A stretch of DNA of 64,000 nucleotides from Amphiplicatus metriothermophilus (GTDB lineage: Bacteria; Pseudomonadota; Alphaproteobacteria; Caulobacterales; Parvularculaceae): contig NZ_FZQA01000009.1 in the NCBI RefSeq assembly GCF_900199215.1, forward strand, positions 1-64,000. Reading direction: 5' to 3'. Every line of letters begins with the position of its first letter. The stretch's first letter is position 1. Below the pieces are notes generated by a model. The model was not told where the DNA came from. It saw only the letters and a program-made list of their open reading frames with translations, and made no database searches. The translations under genes were made by a program, and so were the position numbers. This document shows, piece after piece, positions 44,297 to 53,665 of this stretch.

Positions 44297-45559
44297 ATGA
44301 AATGCCAAAAACTGGCGCTTTTCGGCGCCGTCATCGCGAGCCTTTGGCTTGCTGAGCCCGGCTTGGCGCAGGAGAGCGCTGCACCGGACATAGCGCTCAG
44401 GGAATTTGTTTTCAGTGTCCTGAGCGATCATCCGGCCCTGCGTCAAGCCCAGGCCGAACTGGATGCCGCGCGCGCCCAGGCACGCGGCCAAGCGCAACCG
44501 CTCTACAATCCCGAGATCGAGCTTGAATACGAGGAAGCGCTCGACAATTCAAAGTCGGTCGGCCTATCGCAGACGCTCGATCTCAGCGGCAAACGGCGGG
44601 CGCGCGCCAACGTCGCCACGGCCGAGGTGGTCGCCGCGGAAGCGCGGTTCGCCATCACGCGCAAGACTTTGCTTGCCAATCTCCTTATTGCGTTGTCGGA
44701 CTATCAGGCGCGCCGAGACGCGGTTCGCATAGCCGAGCAACGTGTCAGGCTAGATGAAGAGTTCCTTGCGCTCGCTGAACGGCGCAATCGCGCCGGCGAC
44801 CTGCCGCAATCGGACCTGCTGACGGCCCGATTGACTCTGGCTGAAGCGCGAGCTGCGGCGAGCACGGCGAGCATCGAGTTCTCGCAAGCGGAGGAACGCC
44901 TGATAGCTGTCGTCGGCGGCGTGATGCCGCCACCGCCGCCGCTTACCGGTTCACCTCCGCAAAAGCGTCCCTCAATCGAGGTAGTGAATGTCGATGCGCT
45001 CCCGGAACTTCAATCGGCGCAGGCCGATACAGAAGCGGCGCGCGCTTTCGTCAGCGTGGCGAAGCGGAATCGCATACCTGACCCGACTTTAGGCGTCAAA
45101 GTTGGTGAAGCGCGAAGCGCACTCGATCCCTTAGGGCAAAGAGAGTCCTCGACACTGTTCGGGATACGGCTGTCCATTCCCCTGCCCATTCGCAACACTT
45201 ACAGTGCCGAAGTCGACGCCGCCAGGGCCGGTTCGATCGCGAGGGAGCAAAGCTACCGTGACTTGAGACGCAGGGTCGAAGCACGGCTTGCCGCGAGCCT
45301 TCGGCGCTACGAGACGGCGCTCAGCGCTTGGCAAGCCTGGACCGCCCAAGGGGCCGCGCCGCTCGACGAGCAACGCGCGCTCCTGCAGAGGCTGTGGGAA
45401 GCCGGCGAAATCGACGCCGTCGATTACATCATTCAACTCAATCAAACCTTCGCAACGGAGAGCGCCGGTGTTGAGCTCAAGGGCCGTCTCTGGACCACAT
45501 GGTTCGACTGGCTGGAAGCTTCCGCCGCGATCAGCGAATGGGTGGAGAATATCCAATGA
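44297..45559 (+). CDS. czcC: CzcC-like outer-membrane efflux protein
   Basis: A 420-residue TolC-family protein with a signal peptide (LFGAVIASLWLAEPGLA). Two outer membrane efflux repeats are visible: HPALRQAQAELDAARAQARGQ with NPEIELEYE, and LPELQSAQADTEAARAFVSVAKRNRIPDPTLGVKVG. It forms the outer-membrane duct of a tripartite RND exporter with the next two genes. Its stop overlaps the czcB start by 4 nt. Confidence 0.92.
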   Translation: MKCQKLALFGAVIASLWLAEPGLAQESAAPDIALREFVFSVLSDHPALRQAQAELDAARAQARGQAQPLYNPEIELEYEEALDNSKSVGLSQTLDLSGKRRARANVATAEVVAAEARFAITRKTLLANLLIALSDYQARRDAVRIAEQRVRLDEEFLALAERRNRAGDLPQSDLLTARLTLAEARAAASTASIEFSQAEERLIAVVGGVMPPPPPLTGSPPQKRPSIEVVNVDALPELQSAQADTEAARAFVSVAKRNRIPDPTLGVKVGEARSALDPLGQRESSTLFGIRLSIPLPIRNTYSAEVDAARAGSIAREQSYRDLRRRVEARLAASLRRYETALSAWQAWTAQGAAPLDEQRALLQRLWEAGEIDAVDYIIQLNQTFATESAGVELKGRLWTTWFDWLEASAAISEWVENIQ

Positions 45560-46731
45560 CCAGGAAAATGAAATCGTCCTTAGGCGTCGCAGCCATCGCG
45601 ATCGTCATCGCCGGCGCCGCTTTCGCGCTGATCAATCAGCCGCCGAACGCAAAGAATGAAGTCGCTGCTCCAGCGTCGCAAGAGACGGAACACGGCGAGG
45701 AGCATGAAGAAGGCGGTGTCGTCGAAATGACCGCCGCCGATCGCAAGGCAAAGGGCGTCACCACGGCGCCTGTGGACATGAGGGTCCTCACCGACGAAGC
45801 CGTTGTACCGGGCGAGGTGACGCTCGATCTATACCGATCAGCGCAGATCGCCCCGAGAATTTCCGCTCAAATCGTCGCCCGGCAAGCAAGGCTTGGGGAC
45901 CATGTGAAGACCGGACAAGCGCTTGTTACTTTGTCCAGCGTCGAGATGGCGGATGCGCAAGGAAACCTGATCGTTGCCACGCGCGAATGGAGCCGCGTGC
46001 GCGAGCTGGGGCGTGAGATCGTTTCCGAGCGGCGTTATGTGGAAGCGCAGGTAGCCGCTGAGCAGGCACGCGCCAAGCTCTTAGCCTTCGGCATGACACC
46101 GGAGCAGATAGAGGCGCTGGTCAAAAACGGTGACGCTTCGAAAGCCACTGGAACATTCGACCTTTTGGCTCCGCAGGACGGTACGGTCGTCAAGGACGAT
46201 TTCGTTGTCGGCGAAGTCGTGGATGCGGGGCGCGTGCTGTTTCAGATCACGGATGAAAGCCGGGTGTGGGTGCAAGCCCAGCTTACGCCCGATCAGGCTG
46301 CTCATGCCGAGGTCGGCTCTTCCGTCCGTATTCTGATCGACAAGGACCACGCGGTCGGCGGCCGGATCGTTCAGGTCCACCACACGCTTGACGAGACGAC
46401 GCGCACCTTGCCGATCCGTGTCGAGGTCGACAATGCGGGCGACGAGTTACATCCCGGCCAATATGTCAGCGTTGCGGTTGGAGTCGGTGATGGCAAACAA
46501 GCACTCGCCGTACCGGAGGCGGCCGTCACGCTCATGGACGGCAATCCGACCGTCTTCAAAGTCGAAGGCGACGAACTTCACCCGACGGCAATTAAGACCG
46601 GCGTGACGCGCGGCGGCTGGGTTGAGGTCACGGCCGGTCTGAGCGCGGGCGATAAAATCGCGACGACTGAGGTCTTTCTCCTCAAGTCGCTCATCCAGAA
46701 ATCCCAGATGGGCGAAGGCCACGGGCACTAA
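45556..46731 (+). CDS. czcB: CzcB-like membrane fusion protein
   Basis: A 391-residue periplasmic adaptor starting at ATG 45556. An N-terminal membrane anchor (SLGVAAIAIVIAGAAFALI) is followed by an acidic/His stretch (EHGEEHEEGG). Barrel-sandwich halves (VVARQARLGDHVKTGQALVTLS and FDLLAPQDGTVVKDDFVVGEVV) flank a helical hairpin, and a C-terminal domain ends GEGHGH. It joins the RND pump to the outer-membrane duct; the His-rich ends could bind metal. Confidence 0.93.
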   Translation: MTRKMKSSLGVAAIAIVIAGAAFALINQPPNAKNEVAAPASQETEHGEEHEEGGVVEMTAADRKAKGVTTAPVDMRVLTDEAVVPGEVTLDLYRSAQIAPRISAQIVARQARLGDHVKTGQALVTLSSVEMADAQGNLIVATREWSRVRELGREIVSERRYVEAQVAAEQARAKLLAFGMTPEQIEALVKNGDASKATGTFDLLAPQDGTVVKDDFVVGEVVDAGRVLFQITDESRVWVQAQLTPDQAAHAEVGSSVRILIDKDHAVGGRIVQVHHTLDETTRTLPIRVEVDNAGDELHPGQYVSVAVGVGDGKQALAVPEAAVTLMDGNPTVFKVEGDELHPTAIKTGVTRGGWVEVTAGLSAGDKIATTEVFLLKSLIQKSQMGEGHGH

Positions 46732-46742
46732 GGAGATAGATC

Positions 46743-49700
46743 ATGTTGAACAAGCTCGTTGAACTTTCGCTTCAATACAAATTTCTTGTGATCATCGCCT
46801 TTCTGGTGATCGCCTTTCTCGGCTGGCGGGCGGTGACGACGGTTCCCATCGACGCCTTTCCGGATGTGACCCCGGTCCAGGTGAATATCTACACGGAGTC
46901 GCCTGGCCTCGCCGCAGAAGATGTCGAGCAACTTCTCACATTCCCCGTGGAATCGGCCATGGCCGGCCTGCCCGATGTCGACCAGATCCGCTCGGTCAGC
47001 CTGTTCGGTCTCTCTTACGTCTCGGTCTATTTCGAAGACGACGTGGACATCTATTTCGCACGCCGGCTCGTCATGGAGCGGCTTGCGGAAGTCCGCGACC
47101 GCATTCCCGAGGGCTACGGCACGCCGGAAATGGGACCGAACTCCTCCGGCCTCGGACAGGTCTTCTGGTACACCCTGGAGCGCGCCGACGAACAACTCGC
47201 GGGCGATATCACCGACATGGACCTGCGCACACTGCAGGACTGGTCGATCCGTCTCATCCTGCGGACCGCGTCGGGGGTCGATGACGTGATGTCCTGGGGT
47301 GGCCAGGAACGCCAGTATCAGGTGCAGATCGATCCCCTGAAGCTCATTAAATACAAGCTCGGCTACCGCGATGTGATGGAGGCGATCGAGGCCAACAACC
47401 GTCAGGTCGGCGGGCAATATATCGATCAGGGACCGGAGCAGTTTTTGGTCCGGGGCCTCGGTCTCGTCGATGGTGAGCGCGATATCGGCAACATTGTCCT
47501 CAAGGTTGAGGACGGCACGCCGGTCTATTTGCGGGACGTGGCGACGGTCGTACAGGCGCCGTCGCTGCGCTTCGGCGCGGTGACGCGCGACGGCAAGGAG
47601 GTCGTCCTCGGCATGGCCTTGTCACGCATCGGCGAGAACGCCAAGAACGTGGTCGATGCTGTCAAGGAGAAGCTTTCCGTGGCCGAACAGGCCTTGCCTG
47701 ACGGCGTCACGCTGAAGCCGATCTATGATCGCACAGAACTGGTGGAAAAGGCCGTTTCAACGGCGGAACGAGCTCTTATCGAAGGCTCGATCCTGGTCGC
47801 CATTGTCCTGTTTCTGTTCCTCGGCGAATTGCGCTCGGCCTTCGTCGTCATTGCCGCACTGCCGCTCGCCATGCTGATCGCCTTCATCTTCATGGAGCAG
47901 GCAGGCCTGTCGTCCAATTTGATGTCGCTGGCGGGGCTCGCCATCGGTATCGGTATGATGGTCGATGGCGCCGTGGTCATGGTCGAGAATTCCTTCCGCA
48001 TCATGGCGGAGCGTCGCTCGCACGGCGAGGAGGTCAACCGAACGGCAGCCGTGCTGGCGGCGGCGCGCGAAGTCGTCAATCCGATCGCCTTCGCAATCCT
48101 CATCATCATCGTCGTGTTCCTGCCGCTTTTCAGCCTTGAAGGCCTCGAAGGCAAGATGTTCAAACCGATGGCCTTCAACATCAGCTTCGCCATGGCGGGC
48201 TCGCTGCTCCTGACGCTGACGATCATACCGGTCCTGGCGGCGCTCATCCTTAAGCCCAAGGAAGAGCGCGACACCATGCTCGTGCGCTGGATCAAGCGCG
48301 GCTATCTGCCCCTGCTCGCCTGGTCGCTCGCAAACAAGCGAAAGGTCGTGATGGCCGCCGGCGCCTTGCTCCTGTTCAGTCTCGCGCTTTTTCCCTTTCT
48401 CGGGAAAGAGTTCATGCCGCAATTGCAGGAAGGCTCCATCATGTGGCGGGTGACGTCGATTCCGTCCACCTCGCTCGACCAGTCGATCAAGGTCTCGAAT
48501 GACATTTCGGCGGCATTGTCGGACTTCCCGGAAGTCGAGACCACACTCGCCATGATCGGCCGGGCCGAGAAGGGCGAGACTGCCGACGTCAACTACATGG
48601 AGATCTACACCGCCTTGAAACCTGAGGGGGAATGGAAGTCGGGCCGTTCGATTGAGGAACTGGCGGACGCCATGCGCGAGAAATTGGAAGAGGTCGTTCC
48701 CACCGCCGTCATCGCTTTCACCCAGCCGATCCAGATGCGGGTGGAAGAACTGATCTCGGGGGTACGCGCCACCTTGGCGGCGAAGCTCTACGGCGAGGAT
48801 TTGGGCGAGCTCGATCGCCTGAGCCAGGAGATTAAGAACGCGATCGCCTCTGTCCCCGGTGTGGCCGATCTATCGCTCGAAGCCAATCTCGGCAAGCCGC
48901 AGGTGCGGATCGAAGTAGACCGGGAGCAACTCGCCCGTTATGGCCTTAACGCTGACGATGTTCTGACTATCGTCCGCACCGGAATCGGCAACGAGCCGGT
49001 CTCGACACTTATCGACGGCGTCAAGCGATTCGACATCACGGCCCGGCTTCAGGACTCCTCGAAAACTTCCATCGAGGCGATCAAGGCGATCCCACTGCGT
49101 ACGGCCGATGGGGCGATCATTCCGTTAAGCCGTGTCGCGGATGTCTCGGTCGCGGAAGGCTATTCCTTCGTTCGGCGTGAGCAATTGCAGCGTTATGCGG
49201 TGATCCAGATGGACGTCCGCGGACGCGACATTGACGGCTTTGTTCAGGATGCAAACCGGGCAATCAAGCAAAATGTGGAATTGCCGCCCGGCTATTGGAT
49301 TGAATGGGGCGGTGCTTTCGAGAACCAGCAGCGCGCGCTCACGCGCCTTTCGATCATCGTACCGCTGACGATCTTTTTCATCTTCGTCCTTCTGTACACC
49401 GCGTTCAACTCGATCCGACACGCAACGCTGATCATCGCCAATGTGCCGTTCGCCACCATCGGCGGGCTGATTTCGCTCGCCATCACCGGGCAATATCTGT
49501 CGGTGCCGTCGGCGATCGGCTTCATCGCGGTCTTCGGTGTCGCCATGCTCAACGGCATTGTCCTCGTCGAATTCATCAATGGATTGCGCGAAAAGGGACT
49601 GGGCGTTGGGGAAGCCGTACGACGCGGAACGGAACTCAGGCTCCGCCCAGTGCTGATGACGGCGAGCGTCGCAATCCTCGGCCTGATCCCCATGCTGCTG

Positions 49701-49874
49701 TCGTCGGGTGTCGGCGCCGAAACCCAGCGGCCGCTTGCTACCGTCGTGGTCGGCGGGCTGATCACGTCGACGCTGCTGACGCTCGTCCTTCTCCCCGTCA
49801 TCTATGAGTGGATGGAGACGCGCGTAGCGCGACCCGTGGAAACCGCCCGACAGCTCGAACCGCAGGAGGTCTGA
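46743..49874 (+). CDS. czcA: CzcA-like heavy-metal RND efflux pump
   Basis: A 1043-residue inner-membrane proton/metal antiporter with twelve expected helices and two large periplasmic loops, starting behind AAGGAG. N-terminal LVIAFLGWRAVTTVPIDAFPDVTPVQV is typical. The fourth helix reads LAGLAIGIGMMVDGAVVMVENSF: the Asp and Glu of the proton relay (DG, EN) are kept, but the additional Asp six residues earlier in classic CzcA is Gly. The substrate may therefore differ from Co/Zn/Cd. It forms a tripartite exporter with the CzcC- and CzcB-like proteins. Confidence 0.93.
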   Translation: MLNKLVELSLQYKFLVIIAFLVIAFLGWRAVTTVPIDAFPDVTPVQVNIYTESPGLAAEDVEQLLTFPVESAMAGLPDVDQIRSVSLFGLSYVSVYFEDDVDIYFARRLVMERLAEVRDRIPEGYGTPEMGPNSSGLGQVFWYTLERADEQLAGDITDMDLRTLQDWSIRLILRTASGVDDVMSWGGQERQYQVQIDPLKLIKYKLGYRDVMEAIEANNRQVGGQYIDQGPEQFLVRGLGLVDGERDIGNIVLKVEDGTPVYLRDVATVVQAPSLRFGAVTRDGKEVVLGMALSRIGENAKNVVDAVKEKLSVAEQALPDGVTLKPIYDRTELVEKAVSTAERALIEGSILVAIVLFLFLGELRSAFVVIAALPLAMLIAFIFMEQAGLSSNLMSLAGLAIGIGMMVDGAVVMVENSFRIMAERRSHGEEVNRTAAVLAAAREVVNPIAFAILIIIVVFLPLFSLEGLEGKMFKPMAFNISFAMAGSLLLTLTIIPVLAALILKPKEERDTMLVRWIKRGYLPLLAWSLANKRKVVMAAGALLLFSLALFPFLGKEFMPQLQEGSIMWRVTSIPSTSLDQSIKVSNDISAALSDFPEVETTLAMIGRAEKGETADVNYMEIYTALKPEGEWKSGRSIEELADAMREKLEEVVPTAVIAFTQPIQMRVEELISGVRATLAAKLYGEDLGELDRLSQEIKNAIASVPGVADLSLEANLGKPQVRIEVDREQLARYGLNADDVLTIVRTGIGNEPVSTLIDGVKRFDITARLQDSSKTSIEAIKAIPLRTADGAIIPLSRVADVSVAEGYSFVRREQLQRYAVIQMDVRGRDIDGFVQDANRAIKQNVELPPGYWIEWGGAFENQQRALTRLSIIVPLTIFFIFVLLYTAFNSIRHATLIIANVPFATIGGLISLAITGQYLSVPSAIGFIAVFGVAMLNGIVLVEFINGLREKGLGVGEAVRRGTELRLRPVLMTASVAILGLIPMLLSSGVGAETQRPLATVVVGGLITSTLLTLVLLPVIYEWMETRVARPVETARQLEPQEV

Positions 49875-49875
49875 C

Positions 49876-50202
49876 ATGAAGGAAGTCAAAGCGTTCATTC
49901 ACCGTAACCGGATCGCCGACGTTGTTCATGCGCTCAAGACGGCGGGGTTCCGGAACATTTCCGTGATCGACATCAAGGGCATGTTGAAAGCCCTCGATTC
50001 CCGGGAACAGCAATATTCCATTGAGATCGGCGAAAAAGTCATCACGGAGGTGAAGCTGGAGCTTGTCTGCGAGGCGGACAAGGTCGACCAGGCCTTGGCG
50101 TTGATTCGCGAAAATGGCCGCACCGGCCAGAAGAGCGCCGGCTGGGTTTATGTCAGCGAGATCGAAAGCGCCTATCCGATCGACGACGGAAATGCGTCCT
50201 GA
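49876..50202 (+). CDS. P-II-like signalling protein of the efflux operon
   Basis: A 108-residue protein with a P-II/GlnB-like ferredoxin fold: MKEVKAFIHRNRIADVVHALKTAGFRNISVIDIKGM at the start and KVDQALALIRENGRTGQKSAGWVYVSEIESAY at the end. The T-loop region is short and lacks the uridylylated Tyr context of GlnB. It lies 1 nt after czcA and overlaps the ATPase start by 1 nt. P-II-like proteins without nitrogen-sensor features are known next to CusA/CzcA pumps; it may sense metal or nucleotides and tune the pump. Role inferred. Confidence 0.85.
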   Translation: MKEVKAFIHRNRIADVVHALKTAGFRNISVIDIKGMLKALDSREQQYSIEIGEKVITEVKLELVCEADKVDQALALIRENGRTGQKSAGWVYVSEIESAYPIDDGNAS

Positions 50203-52406
50203 TGGCGCCCGCACCTGATGCGTCCCGCCTGACCTTCAAGGTGCGCGGGCTCGATTGCGCCGAGGAAGTGGCGGTACTCCGCCGCGAAGTCGGCCCGCTT
50301 GTCGGCGGAGAGGACAATCTCGCATTCGACGTTTTGAACGGCCGCATGACAGTGCTCGCCGAAGCTCCGCCGGTCTCCGCCGATCAGATCCGGCGAGCCG
50401 TCCGTCGGACGGGCATGACGGCGATCGAATGGCGCGCCGGCGAGAAAAGTGGGCGTGATGAGAGCGATCGCCGCCGAAGCCAACTCGTCTCGTTCACAAG
50501 TCTCAGCGGCCTGTTTGTCGTTGCCGGTTTTCTTACCCACGTTTGGCTCGCGGGCGGCTTCACTGAGGCTATTCGGCTTCTCGCCGGTCACGACGGAAAA
50601 GTCGTGCCTTTGCCCGAGATCGCGGCTTATGCGCTCGCCATCGGCTTCGGCATTCGCTTCGTCATCGTTAAGGCCTGGTACGCAGTGCGCGGTGTGCGGC
50701 CAGACATGAACCTCTTGATGACGGTCGCCGTCGCCGGCGCCATCATCATCGGCGAATGGTTCGAGGCGGCGACGGTTGCGTTCCTCTTCGCGCTGTCGTT
50801 GACGCTGGAAAGCTGGAGCGTCGGTCGAGCGCGCCGTGCCATTGCTGCTCTTCTCGACCTTGCGCCGCCCACCGTGCGGCTCCTTCGCGCGGATGGATCG
50901 GAGGTGGCGGTGCCGGTGGCCGATGTCAGCCCTGGTGACCGCTTCATTGTTCCCGCGGGCGACCGCATCGGCCTGGACGGACGGGTCGTTGCAGGGACCA
51001 GCGCTGTCAATCAAGCGCCCATCACCGGCGAAAGCGTGCCGGTCGAAAAGACGCCCGGCACCGAGGTCTTCGCCGGCACGGTCAACGGTGACGGAACGCT
51101 CACGGTGGAGGCCGCCAAGGCGGCCGGGGACACCATGCTCGCGCGCATCATCCGCATGGTCGAGGAAGCTCACGCCCGCCGCGCGCCCTCGGAGCAATGG
51201 GTGGAGCGATTTGCGCGTGTCTACACGCCGGCGGTCATGGCTCTCGCACTTTTTGTCTTCCTGGTGCCGCCACTGGCCCTCGGCGGAGCGTGGGACGAGT
51301 GGTTCTATCGGGCCCTGGTCCTGCTCGTGATCGCTTGTCCGTGCGCGTTGGTCATTTCGACACCGGTTTCCATCGTCGCCGCGCTGGCATCGTCGGCGCG
51401 CGCCGGCGTGCTGGTCAAAGGCGGCGCCTATGTGGAGCTTCCCGCGCATCTCAAGGCAATCGCCATGGACAAGACCGGAACGATCACGCGGGCCGAGCCC
51501 ACGGTGGCGCAGGTCATCCCGCTCGGAAACCATACCGAGGCTGAGTTGGTGGCCCGTGCCGCAGCCCTTGAGGCACGCTCCACGCATCCACTTGCGAGCG
51601 CTATTCTGCGCTACGCCGATCAGCGGGGGATCGCGCTTGCGCCAGCGAGCGACGTGCGGGTTCTAAGGGGAAAGGGACTGACCGGCACCTTCGATGGCGA
51701 ACCGTTCTGGCTCGGCTCCCACCGCTACGTCGTCGAACGCGGTCAGGATACGCCCGAGACCGCGAAACGGGCGGAAACGTTGGAAGCAGACGGCAAAACA
51801 GTCATTGCCGTCGGCAACCCGCGGCACGTCTGCGGCCTCATCGCAGTCGCGGATACGGTCCGGCCGGAGGCGCGGGAAATCGTGCAACAACTGCATGCCG
51901 CCGGCATTGGGCATGTGGTTATGCTGACCGGCGACAACCGGGTCACGGCCAATGCCATCGCCCGCAACCTCGGCATCGACGAGGTGCACGCCGAACTGCT
52001 GCCGGACGACAAGGTCAAGAAGATCGAAGAGCTTGTCGCGCGCTACGGCACGGTGGCGATGGTCGGCGACGGTGTCAATGACGCACCGGCCCTGGCGCGC
52101 GCCAACCTTGGCATCGCCATGGGCGCGATCGGCTCCGATGCGGCGATCGAGACCGCCGATGTCGCGCTCATGACAGATGACATCTCGAAACTGCCTTGGC
52201 TGGTGCATCACGCCAAACGAACGCTCGTTATCATTCAGCAGAACATCGTTTTTTCACTTGGCGTCAAAGCGGTCTTCGTCGTGCTCACCTTCGCCGGCTA
52301 CGCAACGCTCTGGGGCGCTATCGCTGCGGATACGGGCGCTTCCTTGCTGGTGGTTGCCAACGCGCTGCGGTTATTGCGTCTGCGTAAAAGTCCGGAGAAT
52401 TCGTGA
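50202..52406 (+). CDS. P1B-type Zn/Cd/Pb-exporting ATPase (ZntA/CadA-like)
   Basis: A 734-residue P-type ATPase. A short N-terminal metal domain (FKVRGLDCAEEVAVL) has one Cys of the usual pair. Membrane metal site CPC (VIACPCALVIS), phosphorylation site DKTGT, TGES actuator, the SThP-type HP motif (ARSTHPLASAI), the hinge GDGVNDAPALA and, in the last helix, ADTGASLLVV (the Asp of the Zn/Cd/Pb group) are all present. It should export divalent soft metals to the periplasm, where CzcCBA can remove them. Fully intact. Confidence 0.94.
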   Translation: MAPAPDASRLTFKVRGLDCAEEVAVLRREVGPLVGGEDNLAFDVLNGRMTVLAEAPPVSADQIRRAVRRTGMTAIEWRAGEKSGRDESDRRRSQLVSFTSLSGLFVVAGFLTHVWLAGGFTEAIRLLAGHDGKVVPLPEIAAYALAIGFGIRFVIVKAWYAVRGVRPDMNLLMTVAVAGAIIIGEWFEAATVAFLFALSLTLESWSVGRARRAIAALLDLAPPTVRLLRADGSEVAVPVADVSPGDRFIVPAGDRIGLDGRVVAGTSAVNQAPITGESVPVEKTPGTEVFAGTVNGDGTLTVEAAKAAGDTMLARIIRMVEEAHARRAPSEQWVERFARVYTPAVMALALFVFLVPPLALGGAWDEWFYRALVLLVIACPCALVISTPVSIVAALASSARAGVLVKGGAYVELPAHLKAIAMDKTGTITRAEPTVAQVIPLGNHTEAELVARAAALEARSTHPLASAILRYADQRGIALAPASDVRVLRGKGLTGTFDGEPFWLGSHRYVVERGQDTPETAKRAETLEADGKTVIAVGNPRHVCGLIAVADTVRPEAREIVQQLHAAGIGHVVMLTGDNRVTANAIARNLGIDEVHAELLPDDKVKKIEELVARYGTVAMVGDGVNDAPALARANLGIAMGAIGSDAAIETADVALMTDDISKLPWLVHHAKRTLVIIQQNIVFSLGVKAVFVVLTFAGYATLWGAIAADTGASLLVVANALRLLRLRKSPENS

Positions 52407-52407
52407 A

Positions 52408-52962
52408 ATGAACCGGTCAACGGAGTCGTCCAGTTCGAAGTCATTCGGTTTACTCTTGAACCCGGAACATTGCGTCGTTGTTCTTATAGACTACCTTGCC
52501 GATTTTTCGGCTGGCCTGCCGCCTGAAGAAGCGCAGCGTTTCACCGAAGTAGTTGGTCTGCTTCTGAAAACAGCGGAAGGGCTCAAAATCCCGACAATCG
52601 TCACCGCGCGATCGAATCGTGCACGGAATGCTAAACTGATAAACACAGACAGCCATGGCTCGTGGAAAAATGCGATTTGGCGCGAAACAATAAATCCGTG
52701 GGCGAATGACTCTTTTCGGGACCATATACGATCTTGTCAACGCAACCGGTTAATTCTCTGCGGAATGTGGTCCGATGATTCAATTACCTTTGCCGCGCTC
52801 AGCGCCTTGGAGGAGGGTTTCGACGTATACCTTGTGGTGGACGCGACGAGAGGGACTTCATCGGATATCCACAACACCGCGATGGCGCGGATGACGCAGA
52901 TGGGCACTGTTCCGATCAGCACGCGTCAATTGATTTTGGAGTGGAAGGGAAGTGTCGAATAG
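52408..52962 (+). CDS. YcaC-like isochorismatase-fold protein, catalytic Cys replaced
   Basis: A 184-residue cysteine-hydrolase-fold protein 1 nt after the ATPase stop. The first catalytic Asp is present (CVVVLIDYLADF, Asp28), and INPWANDSFRDHI matches the YcaC lysine/loop region. The segment LILCGMWSDDSITFAALSALEEGFDV aligns with the nucleophile motif TEVCV of YcaC but has Ser125 where Cys is expected. It may be inactive, a serine variant, or have a regulatory role. It closes the metal operon and is the last ICE gene; a metal-related role is not evident. Confidence 0.82.
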   Translation: MNRSTESSSSKSFGLLLNPEHCVVVLIDYLADFSAGLPPEEAQRFTEVVGLLLKTAEGLKIPTIVTARSNRARNAKLINTDSHGSWKNAIWRETINPWANDSFRDHIRSCQRNRLILCGMWSDDSITFAALSALEEGFDVYLVVDATRGTSSDIHNTAMARMTQMGTVPISTRQLILEWKGSVE

Positions 52963-53119
52963 TAATTGCAAATACACTGGTGGCGAATCTGGAACAACAA
53001 ACGTACGTGATGGATGGAAGAGACGGAATTGCAGACACCATCCTGCCGACTCGACGATCCATTATCCACATCTCGGGAACCAAGATCGCGTTGGCAAGCT
53101 GGCCTGAGCTTGATTTCGG

Positions 53120-53138
53120 GTGGTACCTATATGGTACC
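53120..53138. repeat. Right end palindromic motif
   Basis: A GGTACC-TATAT-GGTACC perfect dyad preceded by GT, matching 12610-12628 with one mismatch. It lies 69 bp inside the right attachment repeat. After excision the two motifs would flank the circular attachment site, consistent with integrase or excisionase arm sites. The stretch 52963-53150 has no convincing gene. Confidence 0.6.
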
Positions 53139-53150
53139 GGGACGCAAAAG

Positions 53151-53178
53151 CGCCCGCCTGGGTTCGGCGGGCGTTTTT
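53151..53178 (+). terminator. Rho-independent terminator at ICE right end
   Basis: An 8-bp stem CGCCCGCC / GGCGGGCG with a 7-nt loop is followed by five T (53174-53178). It should end rightward transcription of the metal operon before the tRNA gene. On the other strand the stem is followed by CTTTTG and could also stop tRNA transcripts. Confidence 0.85.
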
Positions 53179-53206
53179 GGTAAGTTATTGATATATAATG
53201 ATAATT

Positions 53207-53284
<78 letters not shown>

Positions 53285-53665
53285 GCAATGTCGCCCGGAA
53301 AATCGCCTGAGGCGCGCGCACGGCCTCCGGCGTTCCGGGAGAAGGGGATATAACGAAGCCGCGCCCGCGCTTCAAGTGCTCAGCGGCGCTTTCCCGTAAA
53401 GTTTCAGCGGCTTGGGGCCGCAACAGGGCGCGAAGCGGCGACAGTCGGCCGCGGCGTGCAAGCGCGGGAAGAGAAACCGCCCGGCGCGCTGACGTCGGTC
53501 CCGCAAAGGCCGCCGAGGATCGGACAAGCCCCTGCCCCCGCCCGGCCCGTCCGTGGAGCGGACGGGCCGACGCAAGCCGCAACCCGACGATCCCAGCCGC
53601 AAAAGGGGGCGCCGCCTCGACGCTCCGACGCCGGTCCGGCGCGCAACCGGCTCGCACGGGCCAGG
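53285..53665. other. Intergenic region between tRNA-fMet and pdhA
   Basis: A 381-bp GC-rich gap. Open frames here have no family resemblance and overlap on both strands. It should contain the promoter of the leftward tRNA-fMet and the pdhA 3' untranslated region; no clear terminator stem was recognised. Confidence 0.5.

Noticed and set aside
52941-53183. 80-codon frame at the right ICE end
   Set aside because: It crosses the palindromic motif and the terminator stem, so coding is unlikely.
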